Shown here: one piece after another, positions 1 to 8,638 of the stretch
How the letters are laid out: the number at the start of each line of letters is the position of its first letter
Numbering within the stretch: position 1 is the first letter of the stretch
Assembly: GCF_963580165.1 (NCBI RefSeq)
Contig: NZ_CAUZLM010000011.1
Coordinates: 1-40,056 of the forward strand
Direction of reading: 5' to 3'
DNA length: 40,056 nucleotides
From: Fructobacillus evanidus
GTDB taxonomy: Bacteria; Bacillota; Bacilli; Lactobacillales; Lactobacillaceae
Made by a program: the position numbers and the translations under genes
The notes under the pieces: model-generated
What the model saw: the letters and a program-made list of their open reading frames with translations, nothing else
What the model was told of the DNA's origin: nothing
The model's database searches: none

Positions 1-8
1 GAATAGCT

Positions 9-70
9 CAAAGAATTTCTCCTCATGGTTTGTCTAGCAACTACCATTGTAAAGAATTCTTTGGGTTTTT
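9..70 (+). terminator. Probable terminator of the gene left of the window
   Basis: Arms CAAAGAATT (9-17) and AATTCTTTG (55-63) are perfect complements. A nested ATGGT/ACCAT pair lies between them (25-29 and 43-47), and the structure is followed by GG and a run of six T (66-71), then more T. This fits the end of a gene outside the window. The loop is long, so this is a moderate call. Confidence 0.5.
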
Positions 71-176
71 TGTTTTTCAATTATCGTTCGAATTAATTAT
101 AGAATCTGCCTTTATAAAAAAATGTTATATTACAGTTTTATTAAATGAAAATATAGAATTTTTCCATGAAACATCA

Positions 177-182
177 TATAAT
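177..182 (+). promoter_or_regulatory. Candidate -10 box for the glucansucrase gene
   Basis: A perfect TATAAT lies about 60 bases before the glucansucrase start, in very AT-rich sequence. No convincing -35 box was found 16-18 bases upstream and there is no TG extension, so the call is weak. A short GTCA/TGAC inverted repeat follows at 195-207, downstream of the expected transcription start. Confidence 0.35.
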
Positions 183-241
183 AGGATTGTTTGCGTCACT
201 TTATGACATGATAAATTTATTTAGGAGAGTTGGACTTTAGA

Positions 242-3200
242 ATGAGAAAGAAACTGTATAAAGCTGGGAAAATGTGGGTTGCTGCAGCTGCTACTGTGGT
301 AGCAGTTCTTGCCATGGGTGGAGGAACAGCTCGTGTGTCTGCTGATTCTACGACGAATACAACAACCACAACAACGGTTACTGCTCCAACGAGTAATCAA
401 AATAACCAATCAACCCCGTCAACAAATCCGTTAAATTCGAACAACAACAATAATAACTCGGTGACGGTTAATACAGATGGTAAAACGTCTACTATTACCA
501 ACACTACTGGTTCAACAACTACTATTACGACTGGTGGGGATACAACACCACAAATTTTGAATTATATTGGTGGTGTTGATGGTAGTTATCAGCCTTCGTC
601 AGATGGCGGCTACCAATTTATCTTAAAAAGCACTGGAAAACCATTGACCGGCCTACGTCAGATTGATGGTGCATTGCACTATTTTGATGAAAATACTGGT
701 GATCAAGTTAAAGGTAGTATCAAAACCGTTGGGTCAGATACCTACTACTTTGAAGCGGGGTCTGGTGATGCCGCTAAGGGCATCCAGACGATTAATGGTA
801 AAGTTTATGGTTTCGGTGATGACTTTAAGCAAGTAAAGAACGGCTTTGTCACTGATGCTAATAACAATACTTACTACTTTGATGCTAATGGAAATACTAC
901 AACTGGCCTTCAAACAGTTGATGGTAAAATTTATTTAATCAATAATCAAGGCCAAGTAACGAAGGGGGGGGACGGACCAACAACCATTAATGGCGTTCAA
1001 TATTACTTTGACCATAATGATGGACACGCAACAATTGCCAACCAACAGCAATTTAATACTGGTGTTACATCAACATCAAATGATTACACGGCCCATAACC
1101 AGTTAGCGTCTGTTTCTAAATCAGCTATCGATAACGTCGATGGTTATATTACAGCTGCTTCTTGGTACCAACCTAAGGATATCTTGCAAGATGGACAAAC
1201 TTGGGTGGCCTCACAATCAACTGATCGCCGTCCATTGTTGATGACTTGGTGGCCAGATAAGCAGACACAGGCAGCCTATATTAACTTTATGATTTCACAG
1301 CAGCTGTATAGCGGTGCAAAGGTGGACGCCTCTTCAACCTCACAGGCTGATTTGAATACGGCTGCTAACCAGATTCAAGCTGCGATTGAAAAGAAGATTA
1401 CGGCTCAAGGTGGTTCAACTGCTTGGCTGCAAACTTTGATGACTCAATTCATTGCTACTCAAAGTCAGTGGAACATCACGAGTGAATCTCCAAGTGCGAC
1501 CGATGGATTGCAAGGTGGAACGTTAGCATACAGCAATAGTACGAATACTCCTTGGGCAAATTCAGATTATCGCTACTTGAACCGTACCCCTTCTAACCAA
1601 ACAGGATCAGATAGCTATTTCGGCGGTTACGAATTCCTGTTGGCTAACGATGTTGATAACTCGAATCCAACGGTTCAAGCAGAACAATTGAATTGGTTGT
1701 ACTACCTATTGAACTTCGGTTCAATTACGGCAAATGATCCAAGCGCCAACTTTGACAGTTACCGGATTGATGCGGTTGATAACGTTGATGCCGATTTGCT
1801 ACAAATTGCAGCTGAATATATGAAGGCTGCTTACGGTGTTGATAAAAACAATGCTAACGCAAACCAGCATTTATCAATTTTGGAAGATTGGGATTATAAC
1901 GATTATCAGTACAGTGGTGATACTGGTGCTAACCAATTGACAATGGACTTTAAAACCCAAGTTCAGTTAGTTTCTTCTTTGACCAAAAACCCAACTCAAC
2001 GTGATAACATGGCTCGTTTCTTGCAATGGTATAACGTTGATCGTAGTAACGATAATACTGAAAATCAGGCAGTTCCAAATTATTCATTCTTGCGGGCCCA
2101 TGATAGTCAAGTTCAAACAATTATTGCGCAAATTATTAATGATTACTATCCCGGCGCCGATGGATTCCGTCCCACTGCAGATCAGTTAGCAACGGCATTT
2201 AAGATTTACGATGCCGACCAACAGTCAACCAATAAGCGGTATACAATGTACAACGTGCCCGCTGCTTACGCAATGTTGTTGACAAATAAAGATACGATTC
2301 CCCGTGTCTACTATGGCGATTTGTATACCGATGATGGCCAGTACATGGCTACCAAGTCGCCATATTATGATGCCATTAGCACATTGCTCCAAGATCGTGT
2401 GAAATATGTTGCCGGTGGACAAACAATGGCAACAGGTTCATGGGATGGGGCAGCCAATAAAAATACTGAGCGAACCGACATTTTGACATCGGTTCGCTAT
2501 GGTAAAGATTTAATGAACGCTACTGATGTTGATGCTAGCGGAAATACACAGCGAACTGATGGAATTGGTGTCATTGTAAGTAATAACCAAAACTTGCAAT
2601 TGGGTGCCAATGAGAAGGTTGTCCTCCACATGGGTGCTTCTCACAAGAACCAGCTTTTCCGTGCTGCTTTGCTTTCAACGCAGAATGGTTTGCAGGTTTA
2701 TTCATCTGATAGTGGTGCACCAACTATGATGACGGATGCTAACGGTGACCTGATTTTTGATTCAACGTGGGTATACGGTGTTAGCGATCCGCAGGTATCA
2801 GGATACCTAGCTGTTTGGGTACCTGTTGGCGCTTCTGCTGATCAAGATTCTCGTTCATTAACGGATTCTTCAAATTCTGCAACATCAACTGATGGCAAGA
2901 CACTGCATTCGAATGCGGCACTTGATTCAAATGTCATTTATGAAGGCTTCTCAAACTTCCAAGCAATGCCAATACAGACAAGTGAGTATACGAACGTTAA
3001 GATTGCACAGAATGCTAACTTGTTTAAGTCATGGGGAGTGACAAGCTTCCAATTTGCACCACAGTACCGCTCAAGTACAGATAGTACTTTTTTGGATTCG
3101 ATTATCAAGAACGGTTATTCATTTACTGATCGTTATGATCTAGGATTTAATAACGCCGACGGTACACCAAATCCAACTAAATATGGAACTGATGAGCAAT

Positions 3201-5062
3201 TGCGCGAAGCAATTAAGGCTGTTCACGCAGTTGGTATTCAGGCAATGGCCGACTGGGTCCCAGATCAGTTATATAACCTACCAGGTCAAGAAGCAGTAAC
3301 GGCTACTCGTACAGATGGCGAAGGTACTGCAGTCCAGGGATCAAACTTTAATAATTTAGTTTATATTGCGAATACAATGAGTAGTGGAACGGATTACCAA
3401 TCTAAGTATGGTGGTGCGTTCTTAGCAAAGTTGAAAGCATTGTATCCAAGCTTATTTGAGACCAAGCAAATTTCAACGGGTAAGCCCATTGATGGTGATA
3501 CGCGCATTACGCAATGGTCCGCAAAATATTTGAATGGAACGAATATTTTAGGCCGTGGAACAGGTTTCGTCCTTCGTGATTCAGCAACAAGTAATTACTT
3601 CCTTATCCAAGATGGTTCAGGTTCATTTTTGCCAATGCAATTGTTGAATCAAGATTCTGTTTCTGGATTCGAAGAAGATTCTAAGGGAATCAGGTACTAT
3701 TCATATAGTGGTTACGAAGCTAAGAACGCCTTTGTTCAAGATTCAAAGGGTAACTGGTACTACTTCGATAATAATGGCTACATGGTAACTGGTGATCAAA
3801 CCATTAATGGCGGAAAGTATATTTTCCTTGCTAACGGGATTGAATTGCGGAACCACTTCTGGACTCGATCAGATGGTGCCGAATTCTATGTTGGAAACGA
3901 TGGACAAGCTGTACAAGGTTTCCAAATTATTGATGGCGAGGCTTATGACTTTGGAACAGATGGCACTTATAATTTGAAGTCACGCCCAACTGGCTATTAT
4001 AAGGATGCCCAAGGTTGGAAGTGGTTTGAAAATGGTGTTGTTTATACCGGAATCAAGTCTTACGAAAACGGCTATTACTACTTTAACAGCGGTGTTCGCG
4101 TCGAGAATACTTGGGAAACAGTTTATGGTAACCAATATTACTTTGGTAATGACGGAAAGGCTGTCCAAGGCGTTCAAGTTATTGATGGTCAAGCTTACGA
4201 CTTTGGAACAGACGGCACTTATACGATAAAGTCACGCCCATCCGGTTACTTGAACAGTAACTTAGGTTGGATGTGGTTCAATAACGGCCAACTTTATACT
4301 GGTTTCCAAAACTACATGGGCGCCTACTATTGGTTTGACAGTGGTGTTCGCCAACAAAACAAGTGGGAAACTGCTTGGGGATTGAAGTATTATGTTGGTG
4401 ATGATGGTCGAACAGTTGAAGGAATTCACGCCATCGACGGTCATGCATATGACTTTGGTACCGATGGAACTTTCAATGTGAAGGGACCAGCTAGTGGCTA
4501 CTTGAATGACGGTAGAAACTGGATGTGGTATGAAGGTGGAAACCCATATACTGGTTTCCGCTACTACATGGGCACTTACTACTGGTTCGAAAATGGCTTG
4601 CGTCAAGATAATGCTTGGCATCAAGCTTGGGGTCTGACATATTACACAGGTGCAGACGGTCGAGCAGTTCAAGGTGTGCAAAACATCAATGGTAAGCTTT
4701 ACTACTTCGGTAATGACGGCACATTCTTTATGCGGACAAACCAAGAAGTAAACGACAATGGTACTATTTACTATGCCAATGCGGATGGTAGCTTGACACC
4801 AAAGGAAGGCTACATCTGGGATGGTTCGCCAGCAAACGGTGGCTATCGTTGGTATGAAGACGGTCAATTGTATACCGGCTTCCGTTACTACATGGGAACG
4901 TATTACTGGTTTGTTGATGGTGTTCGTCAAAACCAGGGATGGCGTCAAGCATGGGGTCTGACATACTGGACAGATGCTGATGGCCGAGCAGTACAAGGCA
5001 ACCAAAGCATTGATGGTAAGAACTATTACTTTGGTAATGATGGTACTTATTATTTGCGGTAA
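242..5062 (+). CDS. GH70 glucansucrase (dextransucrase type), secreted
   Basis: Extracellular enzyme that splits sucrose and polymerises the glucose into alpha-glucan. It has a KxYKxGKxW-type signal peptide (RKKLYKAGKMW), a Ser/Thr/Asn-rich variable region to about residue 90, and YYFD-type glucan-binding repeats at about 95-260. The circularly permuted GH70 core follows: nucleophile D510 in RIDAVDN, acid/base E548 in SILEDW, transition-state D621 in RAHDSQVQ, and motif ADWVPDQLYN further on. The 38- and 73-residue spacings match known GH70 enzymes. C-terminal glucan-binding repeats run from about residue 1165 to the end. The core resembles Leuconostoc dextransucrases as I remember them, which suggests mainly alpha-1,6 product, but linkage cannot be read from sequence. 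No LPXTG motif is seen. Start: AGGAG (223-227) is 14 bases from ATG 242 and only 2 from an in-frame TTG at 230; ATG is preferred. Confidence 0.93.
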   Translation: MRKKLYKAGKMWVAAAATVVAVLAMGGGTARVSADSTTNTTTTTTVTAPTSNQNNQSTPSTNPLNSNNNNNNSVTVNTDGKTSTITNTTGSTTTITTGGDTTPQILNYIGGVDGSYQPSSDGGYQFILKSTGKPLTGLRQIDGALHYFDENTGDQVKGSIKTVGSDTYYFEAGSGDAAKGIQTINGKVYGFGDDFKQVKNGFVTDANNNTYYFDANGNTTTGLQTVDGKIYLINNQGQVTKGGDGPTTINGVQYYFDHNDGHATIANQQQFNTGVTSTSNDYTAHNQLASVSKSAIDNVDGYITAASWYQPKDILQDGQTWVASQSTDRRPLLMTWWPDKQTQAAYINFMISQQLYSGAKVDASSTSQADLNTAANQIQAAIEKKITAQGGSTAWLQTLMTQFIATQSQWNITSESPSATDGLQGGTLAYSNSTNTPWANSDYRYLNRTPSNQTGSDSYFGGYEFLLANDVDNSNPTVQAEQLNWLYYLLNFGSITANDPSANFDSYRIDAVDNVDADLLQIAAEYMKAAYGVDKNNANANQHLSILEDWDYNDYQYSGDTGANQLTMDFKTQVQLVSSLTKNPTQRDNMARFLQWYNVDRSNDNTENQAVPNYSFLRAHDSQVQTIIAQIINDYYPGADGFRPTADQLATAFKIYDADQQSTNKRYTMYNVPAAYAMLLTNKDTIPRVYYGDLYTDDGQYMATKSPYYDAISTLLQDRVKYVAGGQTMATGSWDGAANKNTERTDILTSVRYGKDLMNATDVDASGNTQRTDGIGVIVSNNQNLQLGANEKVVLHMGASHKNQLFRAALLSTQNGLQVYSSDSGAPTMMTDANGDLIFDSTWVYGVSDPQVSGYLAVWVPVGASADQDSRSLTDSSNSATSTDGKTLHSNAALDSNVIYEGFSNFQAMPIQTSEYTNVKIAQNANLFKSWGVTSFQFAPQYRSSTDSTFLDSIIKNGYSFTDRYDLGFNNADGTPNPTKYGTDEQLREAIKAVHAVGIQAMADWVPDQLYNLPGQEAVTATRTDGEGTAVQGSNFNNLVYIANTMSSGTDYQSKYGGAFLAKLKALYPSLFETKQISTGKPIDGDTRITQWSAKYLNGTNILGRGTGFVLRDSATSNYFLIQDGSGSFLPMQLLNQDSVSGFEEDSKGIRYYSYSGYEAKNAFVQDSKGNWYYFDNNGYMVTGDQTINGGKYIFLANGIELRNHFWTRSDGAEFYVGNDGQAVQGFQIIDGEAYDFGTDGTYNLKSRPTGYYKDAQGWKWFENGVVYTGIKSYENGYYYFNSGVRVENTWETVYGNQYYFGNDGKAVQGVQVIDGQAYDFGTDGTYTIKSRPSGYLNSNLGWMWFNNGQLYTGFQNYMGAYYWFDSGVRQQNKWETAWGLKYYVGDDGRTVEGIHAIDGHAYDFGTDGTFNVKGPASGYLNDGRNWMWYEGGNPYTGFRYYMGTYYWFENGLRQDNAWHQAWGLTYYTGADGRAVQGVQNINGKLYYFGNDGTFFMRTNQEVNDNGTIYYANADGSLTPKEGYIWDGSPANGGYRWYEDGQLYTGFRYYMGTYYWFVDGVRQNQGWRQAWGLTYWTDADGRAVQGNQSIDGKNYYFGNDGTYYLR
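3992..5059 (+). repeat. C-terminal glucan-binding repeat array in the glucansucrase
   Basis: Units beginning Gly-Tyr, with a WxWF/WxWY block and then YTGFxxYMGxYYWF, start at 3992, 4244, 4496 and 4808. The first two periods are exactly 252 bases (84 residues). The third is 312 bases because a 20-residue segment around NQEVNDNGTIYYANADG is inserted. Each unit ends in a GxDGRAVQG / YxFGxDGT block. These aromatic-rich modules bind glucan in GH70 enzymes. Confidence 0.85.
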
Positions 5063-5097
5063 TAAGATAATGTTTTGATGCTTAATAGGTAAAAAAG

Positions 5098-5124
5098 CCA
5101 AGCTCGAAAGAGCTTGGTTTTTTT
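5098..5124 (+). terminator. Rho-independent terminator after the glucansucrase
   Basis: An 8-bp perfect stem CCAAGCTC / GAGCTTGG with a GAAA loop is followed by seven T. It lies 35 bases after the stop codon. Confidence 0.93.
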
Positions 5125-5465
5125 ACAAAAAATGATATTAACTTCAAAATAATTGACCACGATGCATTTGTGTAGTTGAGATAATTTTATTTACTATAAA
5201 AGACAATTTTTGGTGCAGATAAAATTTTTTTAAAGTTAAAATTGGCGTTAGTTAGTTAGTTAGTTAGTTAGTTGGCTGAGGTAAGTTGTTGGTCTGATAT
5301 AGATAATTTTATGATTTAGGCCCTGAAAGTATTAAAAGTAAGAGTTCTGTTATCTTTGTGGTAATAATATTTATTGCTTGCGTTAATTGGATAGATTTAG
5401 CTGAGATAGCAACCTTCATTTAAAGCAGATTTAACATAAGAATGTTCTAATGTGAAGAAAGTATA
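5125..5465. other. AT-rich gap with no gene seen
   Basis: Between the glucansucrase terminator and the promoter of the next gene I see no ORF with a ribosome binding site on either strand. The only clear structure is the GTTA tetranucleotide run at 5247-5273. Poly-T/poly-A tracts are common, as expected for accessory intergenic DNA. Confidence 0.6.
5247..5273. repeat. Tetranucleotide tandem repeat (GTTA)6
   Basis: Six uninterrupted GTTA units (5247-5270) are followed by a partial GTT. The tract lies about 190 bases before the promoter of the secreted serine-rich protein gene. Runs of this kind can change length by slippage; no coding frame crosses it. Confidence 0.9.
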
Positions 5466-5494
5466 TTGACGCTAAGTAATATTGCATATATACT
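5466..5494 (+). promoter_or_regulatory. Sigma-A type promoter for the serine-rich secreted protein gene
   Basis: TTGACG (5466-5471) and TATACT (5489-5494) are separated by exactly 17 bases, close to the vegetative consensus. A short inverted repeat CTTGA / TCAAG (5493-5497 and 5502-5506) covers the expected transcription start and could be an operator. The leader would be about 70 bases. Confidence 0.75.
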
Positions 5495-5570
5495 TGAAAC
5501 GTCAAGTTACGTTAGTGTTGAATGATGATGCTAGGGTGCAGGGATAATATAAATATAAGGAGTCTGCAAG

Positions 5571-6299
5571 ATGTTTAGAAACAAGAAAATCTTGCTAACT
5601 ATGACAGCGGTGACTGTCGTTTTAACACTGGGGGCCACTACTTTTATTGTTAATGCTGTTACGAATCCAACTGATCAAGAACAAGGATTTATAGCGAAAA
5701 AGAAAAGTAGTTCGGCCCAATCTTCTAGTGAGAAAAGTGTTTCTTCGATTAGTCCAAAAGCGCAGTCGGCAACTAGTAGCAGTCAGAATGCAGCTGTGAC
5801 AAGTTCTAATACTGGTAAACAGGGTGCTAATTCTAGCTCCAATATGGGTACTAGTTCCAGCACAAATTCATCTTCAACTTCGTCTACTTCGACCCCATCG
5901 GTAAGCAATACTCTTACTCAAGACGATTTTCGTTCTAGTGATGATTTAGCCTATCGTATGATTGTCCTCTACGGTTTGGCCCATGGGGATGATCAATGGC
6001 AGAAGTTGAGTTTGATGCAGTCAAAAGGAATTATTTTAACAAAGGTTGCCAATCAGTCGAATCCAACATTCGTAGCTAAAGTTGTTGATGGTACCGATAG
6101 CGACATTGCTTATTATAAGTACTTGATGAATGATACAAGTACGGCAAGCCAAAACGGGACAAAGCCGATGTTATTTAGTCAGAATAGCACTACTGACTAT
6201 CGAGCATCAATTGCTGATGTTTTGAACTATGTGAACTCAATTGGTGGTCGTCAAGCAGTACAAAAAATGAAGTTTCAGTTGGTTGAAACTTCAAACTAA
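5571..6299 (+). CDS. Secreted or membrane-anchored serine-rich protein of unknown function
   Basis: A 242-residue protein I do not recognise. Residues 1-6 are basic (MFRNKK), followed by a hydrophobic stretch to about residue 30 that could be a signal peptide or an uncleaved anchor. Residues 45-115 form a low-complexity Ser/Thr/Gln/Asn linker. The rest (about 118-242) is a compact-looking domain containing DDLAYRMIVLYGLAHGDDQW and YRASIADVLNYVNSIGGRQAV. There is no lipobox, LPXTG or catalytic motif that I can name. The start is supported by AAGGAG (5557-5562) 8 bases before ATG, and the gene has its own promoter and terminator. Its place between a glucansucrase and a fructansucrase suggests a role in exopolysaccharide handling or cell-surface biology, but that is inference from context only. 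Confidence 0.85.
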   Translation: MFRNKKILLTMTAVTVVLTLGATTFIVNAVTNPTDQEQGFIAKKKSSSAQSSSEKSVSSISPKAQSATSSSQNAAVTSSNTGKQGANSSSNMGTSSSTNSSSTSSTSTPSVSNTLTQDDFRSSDDLAYRMIVLYGLAHGDDQWQKLSLMQSKGIILTKVANQSNPTFVAKVVDGTDSDIAYYKYLMNDTSTASQNGTKPMLFSQNSTTDYRASIADVLNYVNSIGGRQAVQKMKFQLVETSN

Positions 6300-6320
6300 A
6301 TTTTATTAAACTGTGTCGAA

Positions 6321-6351
6321 AGCACGTGATAATTTTTATCACGTGCTTTTT
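6321..6351 (+). terminator. Terminator after the serine-rich protein gene
   Basis: A perfect 12-bp stem AGCACGTGATAA / TTATCACGTGCT with a TTT loop (6333-6335) is followed by four T. The A-run on the left side may let it work in both directions. Confidence 0.92.
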
Positions 6352-6490
6352 GAATAAAGATTTAAAGCCGTACTTTATTGATATGGGAAGGCAAGAAATG
6401 TTTCGTTAAAAATTAAAAAATTAAATGCAGAATGATAGGTTATATTTTCCAGGTTGGGGTGAATGTTTAGAGATGATTATCTTTAATTTC

Positions 6491-6499
6491 TGCTAATAT
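6491..6499 (+). promoter_or_regulatory. Extended -10 promoter candidate for the fructansucrase gene
   Basis: TGC-TAATAT forms a TGn-extended -10 box about 50 bases before the fructansucrase start. No good -35 box is seen. Confidence 0.5.
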
Positions 6500-6550
6500 A
6501 GTTATTGTGTTAATTTTACGAAAGACCCCTTAGGAATGGGATAATTAATA

Positions 6551-8095
6551 ATGACTAAAAGAAAAAAAGTATTGATTCTGCTAAGCTTTTGCCTCCTAAT
6601 CATTGGTATTGGTTTAGGAACCTTCAGCCATTTTCAAACCAAAAATGAATCCACAAAAACGACGAATTTGACTGATAAAATCGGGCAAGTGGCTCACTAT
6701 ACGCGAGCTGAAATGAATAAGATTCCAGAATTATTATCAAATAAACAGTATTTAGCCCCAACAATCGACCATGAATCCTTGCAACAAGAGATTCCGGGCG
6801 CTAAGGTTTATGATGAAACAACTGGTAAAACGGTGAGGATGGATGTCTGGGACTCTTGGCCAGTAACCAACCCCGATGGGACAGTGGCTAATTTCCATGG
6901 CTATCGACTAGTTGTTGGTTTAACGGCTAAGAACGGTCGCTATTCAGGAGCGCCCACGAAGATGGGGCTGTTCTTGCAGAAAAATAATGCCAAGCAGGAT
7001 GACTTGAGTACTTGGCACTTTGTGGGTTACGTCTTTAACTCAAAAACTGAGGGGATTGCCGACAAAGATTACGACAAGTATTTGCAGAACTCTGTTGGTG
7101 AATGGTCTGGATCAACCGTTTTGATGAAAACCAAGGATAATAGCCTCCGCTTTTTCTATGCAAACGCATATAAAGAAAGTGGTCTATCAGCTCAGGTTTT
7201 GACAACAGCTCAAATTACGGTGAATCCAAAAGATAGCAAAAACTGGTCGTCCGGATTGACCATTGACCATACAAAGACAACCGATCGAAAAACAGTCTTT
7301 TCGGGTGACGGTAAAATTTATCAAACCGCTGACCAAGGTGAAGGAAAGGGAAACTATTTTAGCGACGACATCACGTTGCGTGACCCACACTTTGTTCAAG
7401 ATGGTGATAAGTACTACCTTGCCTTTGAAGGCAATACCGGACCCGAGTATAACTACCAAGGCGCCAACAACTTTACTAACCAAGCTTATTATGGAAAATC
7501 AGCTTTCTTTAAGAGTGATTCAGCACGCCTACTGTCCAATAAGAATACAGCAGAGTATGAAAAGACTTATTTTGCTAATGGTGCCATTGGAAAGGTCGAA
7601 TTGAATAAAGACTTTTCTGTTAAAAAGGTAATGAAACCAATGGTCACTGGGAACGCAACCAATGATGAATTAGAACGAATTAACCTCTTCAAACACAATG
7701 GCCGTTGGTACGTCTTTACATCAACTTGGGGCTTCCATATGGCAACTGATAATGAAGCCATCACGAAAAATTCTTACTTGCTAGGATTTAGCTCTGACGA
7801 AGGCATTAACGGCACCTACAAGCCACTGAATTCAAATGGCTTAGTGATTGCCGGCCAAGGTGAGGGCAATAATCCAACAAGTTTTACTTATTCTTACCTA
7901 GTTATTCCGAATGGCAATGATAAAAGCAATCGCTTTGTTGTGACCTCTTTTGAAAAGAATAGTACCTTTGCGCCAAGCTATTTGTTGAATATCAATGGGA
8001 ACAAAACTTCGATGATTACTAACAAAATCTTGGGTCAGGGTGTTTTGACTGATAATGGTAAGTACTTTAGTGCTAGCCCGCAAAAGTTAAAATAA
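6551..8095 (+). CDS. GH68 fructansucrase (levansucrase or inulosucrase), membrane-anchored
   Basis: Extracellular enzyme that transfers fructose from sucrose to build beta-fructan or to hydrolyse sucrose. The 514-residue protein has a basic N-terminus (MTKRKK), one hydrophobic segment (about 7-25), then a full GH68 five-bladed propeller domain. Visible catalytic residues are nucleophile D101 in VWDSWPV, the EWSGS motif at 184-188, transition-state stabiliser D278 in LRDP, and acid/base E375 in DELER. These correspond to D86, D247 and E342 of Bacillus SacB. There is no C-terminal cell-wall domain or LPXTG motif, so attachment, if any, is through the N-terminus. Levan versus inulin product cannot be decided. 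The Shine-Dalgarno is weak: AGGA at 6532-6535, 15 bases before ATG. It has its own terminator. Confidence 0.93.
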   Translation: MTKRKKVLILLSFCLLIIGIGLGTFSHFQTKNESTKTTNLTDKIGQVAHYTRAEMNKIPELLSNKQYLAPTIDHESLQQEIPGAKVYDETTGKTVRMDVWDSWPVTNPDGTVANFHGYRLVVGLTAKNGRYSGAPTKMGLFLQKNNAKQDDLSTWHFVGYVFNSKTEGIADKDYDKYLQNSVGEWSGSTVLMKTKDNSLRFFYANAYKESGLSAQVLTTAQITVNPKDSKNWSSGLTIDHTKTTDRKTVFSGDGKIYQTADQGEGKGNYFSDDITLRDPHFVQDGDKYYLAFEGNTGPEYNYQGANNFTNQAYYGKSAFFKSDSARLLSNKNTAEYEKTYFANGAIGKVELNKDFSVKKVMKPMVTGNATNDELERINLFKHNGRWYVFTSTWGFHMATDNEAITKNSYLLGFSSDEGINGTYKPLNSNGLVIAGQGEGNNPTSFTYSYLVIPNGNDKSNRFVVTSFEKNSTFAPSYLLNINGNKTSMITNKILGQGVLTDNGKYFSASPQKLK

Positions 8096-8107
8096 AGATG
8101 CAGACTG

Positions 8108-8144
8108 AACCAGTTGCCGATATTTAACCGGTGACTGGTTTTTT
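8108..8144 (+). terminator. Terminator after the fructansucrase gene
   Basis: AACCAGT (8108-8114) pairs with ACTGGTT (8134-8140). The stem extends inward with two G-T wobbles to about 12 bp, and a T-run lasts to 8144. Confidence 0.85.
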
Positions 8145-8209
8145 GTTGCTAATTTTATAATTCATAGATAGCACTATTTTACTACCCATCATCCCCATAA
8201 ACAAGTAAA

Positions 8210-8227
8210 ATACCACCTAGGTGGTAT
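8210..8227. promoter_or_regulatory. 18-bp perfect palindrome, possible operator
   Basis: ATACCACCTAGGTGGTAT is its own reverse complement over 18 bases. It ends 3 bases before a candidate ATG at 8231. Its right half contains AGGTGG (8219-8224), which could act as the Shine-Dalgarno for that ATG. Such a site could bind a dimeric regulator, or form an RNA hairpin hiding the ribosome site. No nearby gene in the window encodes a recognisable regulator. Confidence 0.6.
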
Positions 8228-8275
8228 CTTATGAAAGTTAAAGAGAAAATGATGCTACGAAGAGGGGAGAGAATC

Positions 8276-8446
8276 ATGTTATTACCGATAATGATACTGG
8301 TTTTTGCAATTGGAATCTTTGTGTACGTAATGCTCTTAGTGGGTTATGTAGCATACAAAATTATTTTCTTAATTTTGAAATTAATTGTGAACGTCATTAG
8401 TGATCATCTGTCGATGAGACGGACAAAAAAACATTCAGAAAGATAG
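8276..8446 (+). CDS. Small hydrophobic membrane protein, unknown function
   Basis: A 56-residue protein (MLLPIMILVFAIGIFVYVML...) with a hydrophobic N-terminal two-thirds, probably one long or two short membrane segments, and a basic tail (MRRTKKHSER). GGGGAG (8264-8269) lies 6 bases before ATG 8276, which makes this the preferred start. An in-frame ATG at 8231 would add MKVKEKMMLRRGERI and could use AGGTGG inside the palindrome at 8210-8227, giving 71 residues. I recognise no family. It stands alone between the fructansucrase terminator and the aldo/keto reductase. Confidence 0.6.
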   Translation: MLLPIMILVFAIGIFVYVMLLVGYVAYKIIFLILKLIVNVISDHLSMRRTKKHSER

Positions 8447-8638
8447 AATAAGGGACTGAAAGCTGTTTCGTGAATTTTCACAGAAAAGTTGGAGTCATAT
8501 CGAGAAAAACGATAATCTTGCTGATTTTAAAACAGGTATTTTCAATCTTACCTTTTCAACGACCGGTTTGTTAGTTTACAATACTTATGAACGATTTTTT
8601 AAAACAACACACGTAACGGATTCAGGAGGAACAAACGC

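Noticed and set aside
3992..5059. CRISPR-like or DNA-level tandem array
   Set aside because: The period is 252 bases, in frame and conserved at protein level as glucan-binding modules; there are no short identical repeats with unique spacers.
4262..5101. 279-codon open frame on the minus strand opposite the glucan-binding repeats
   Set aside because: It is antisense to a well-supported gene, arises from the repeated codon pattern of the aromatic modules, and has no ribosome site or recognisable protein features.
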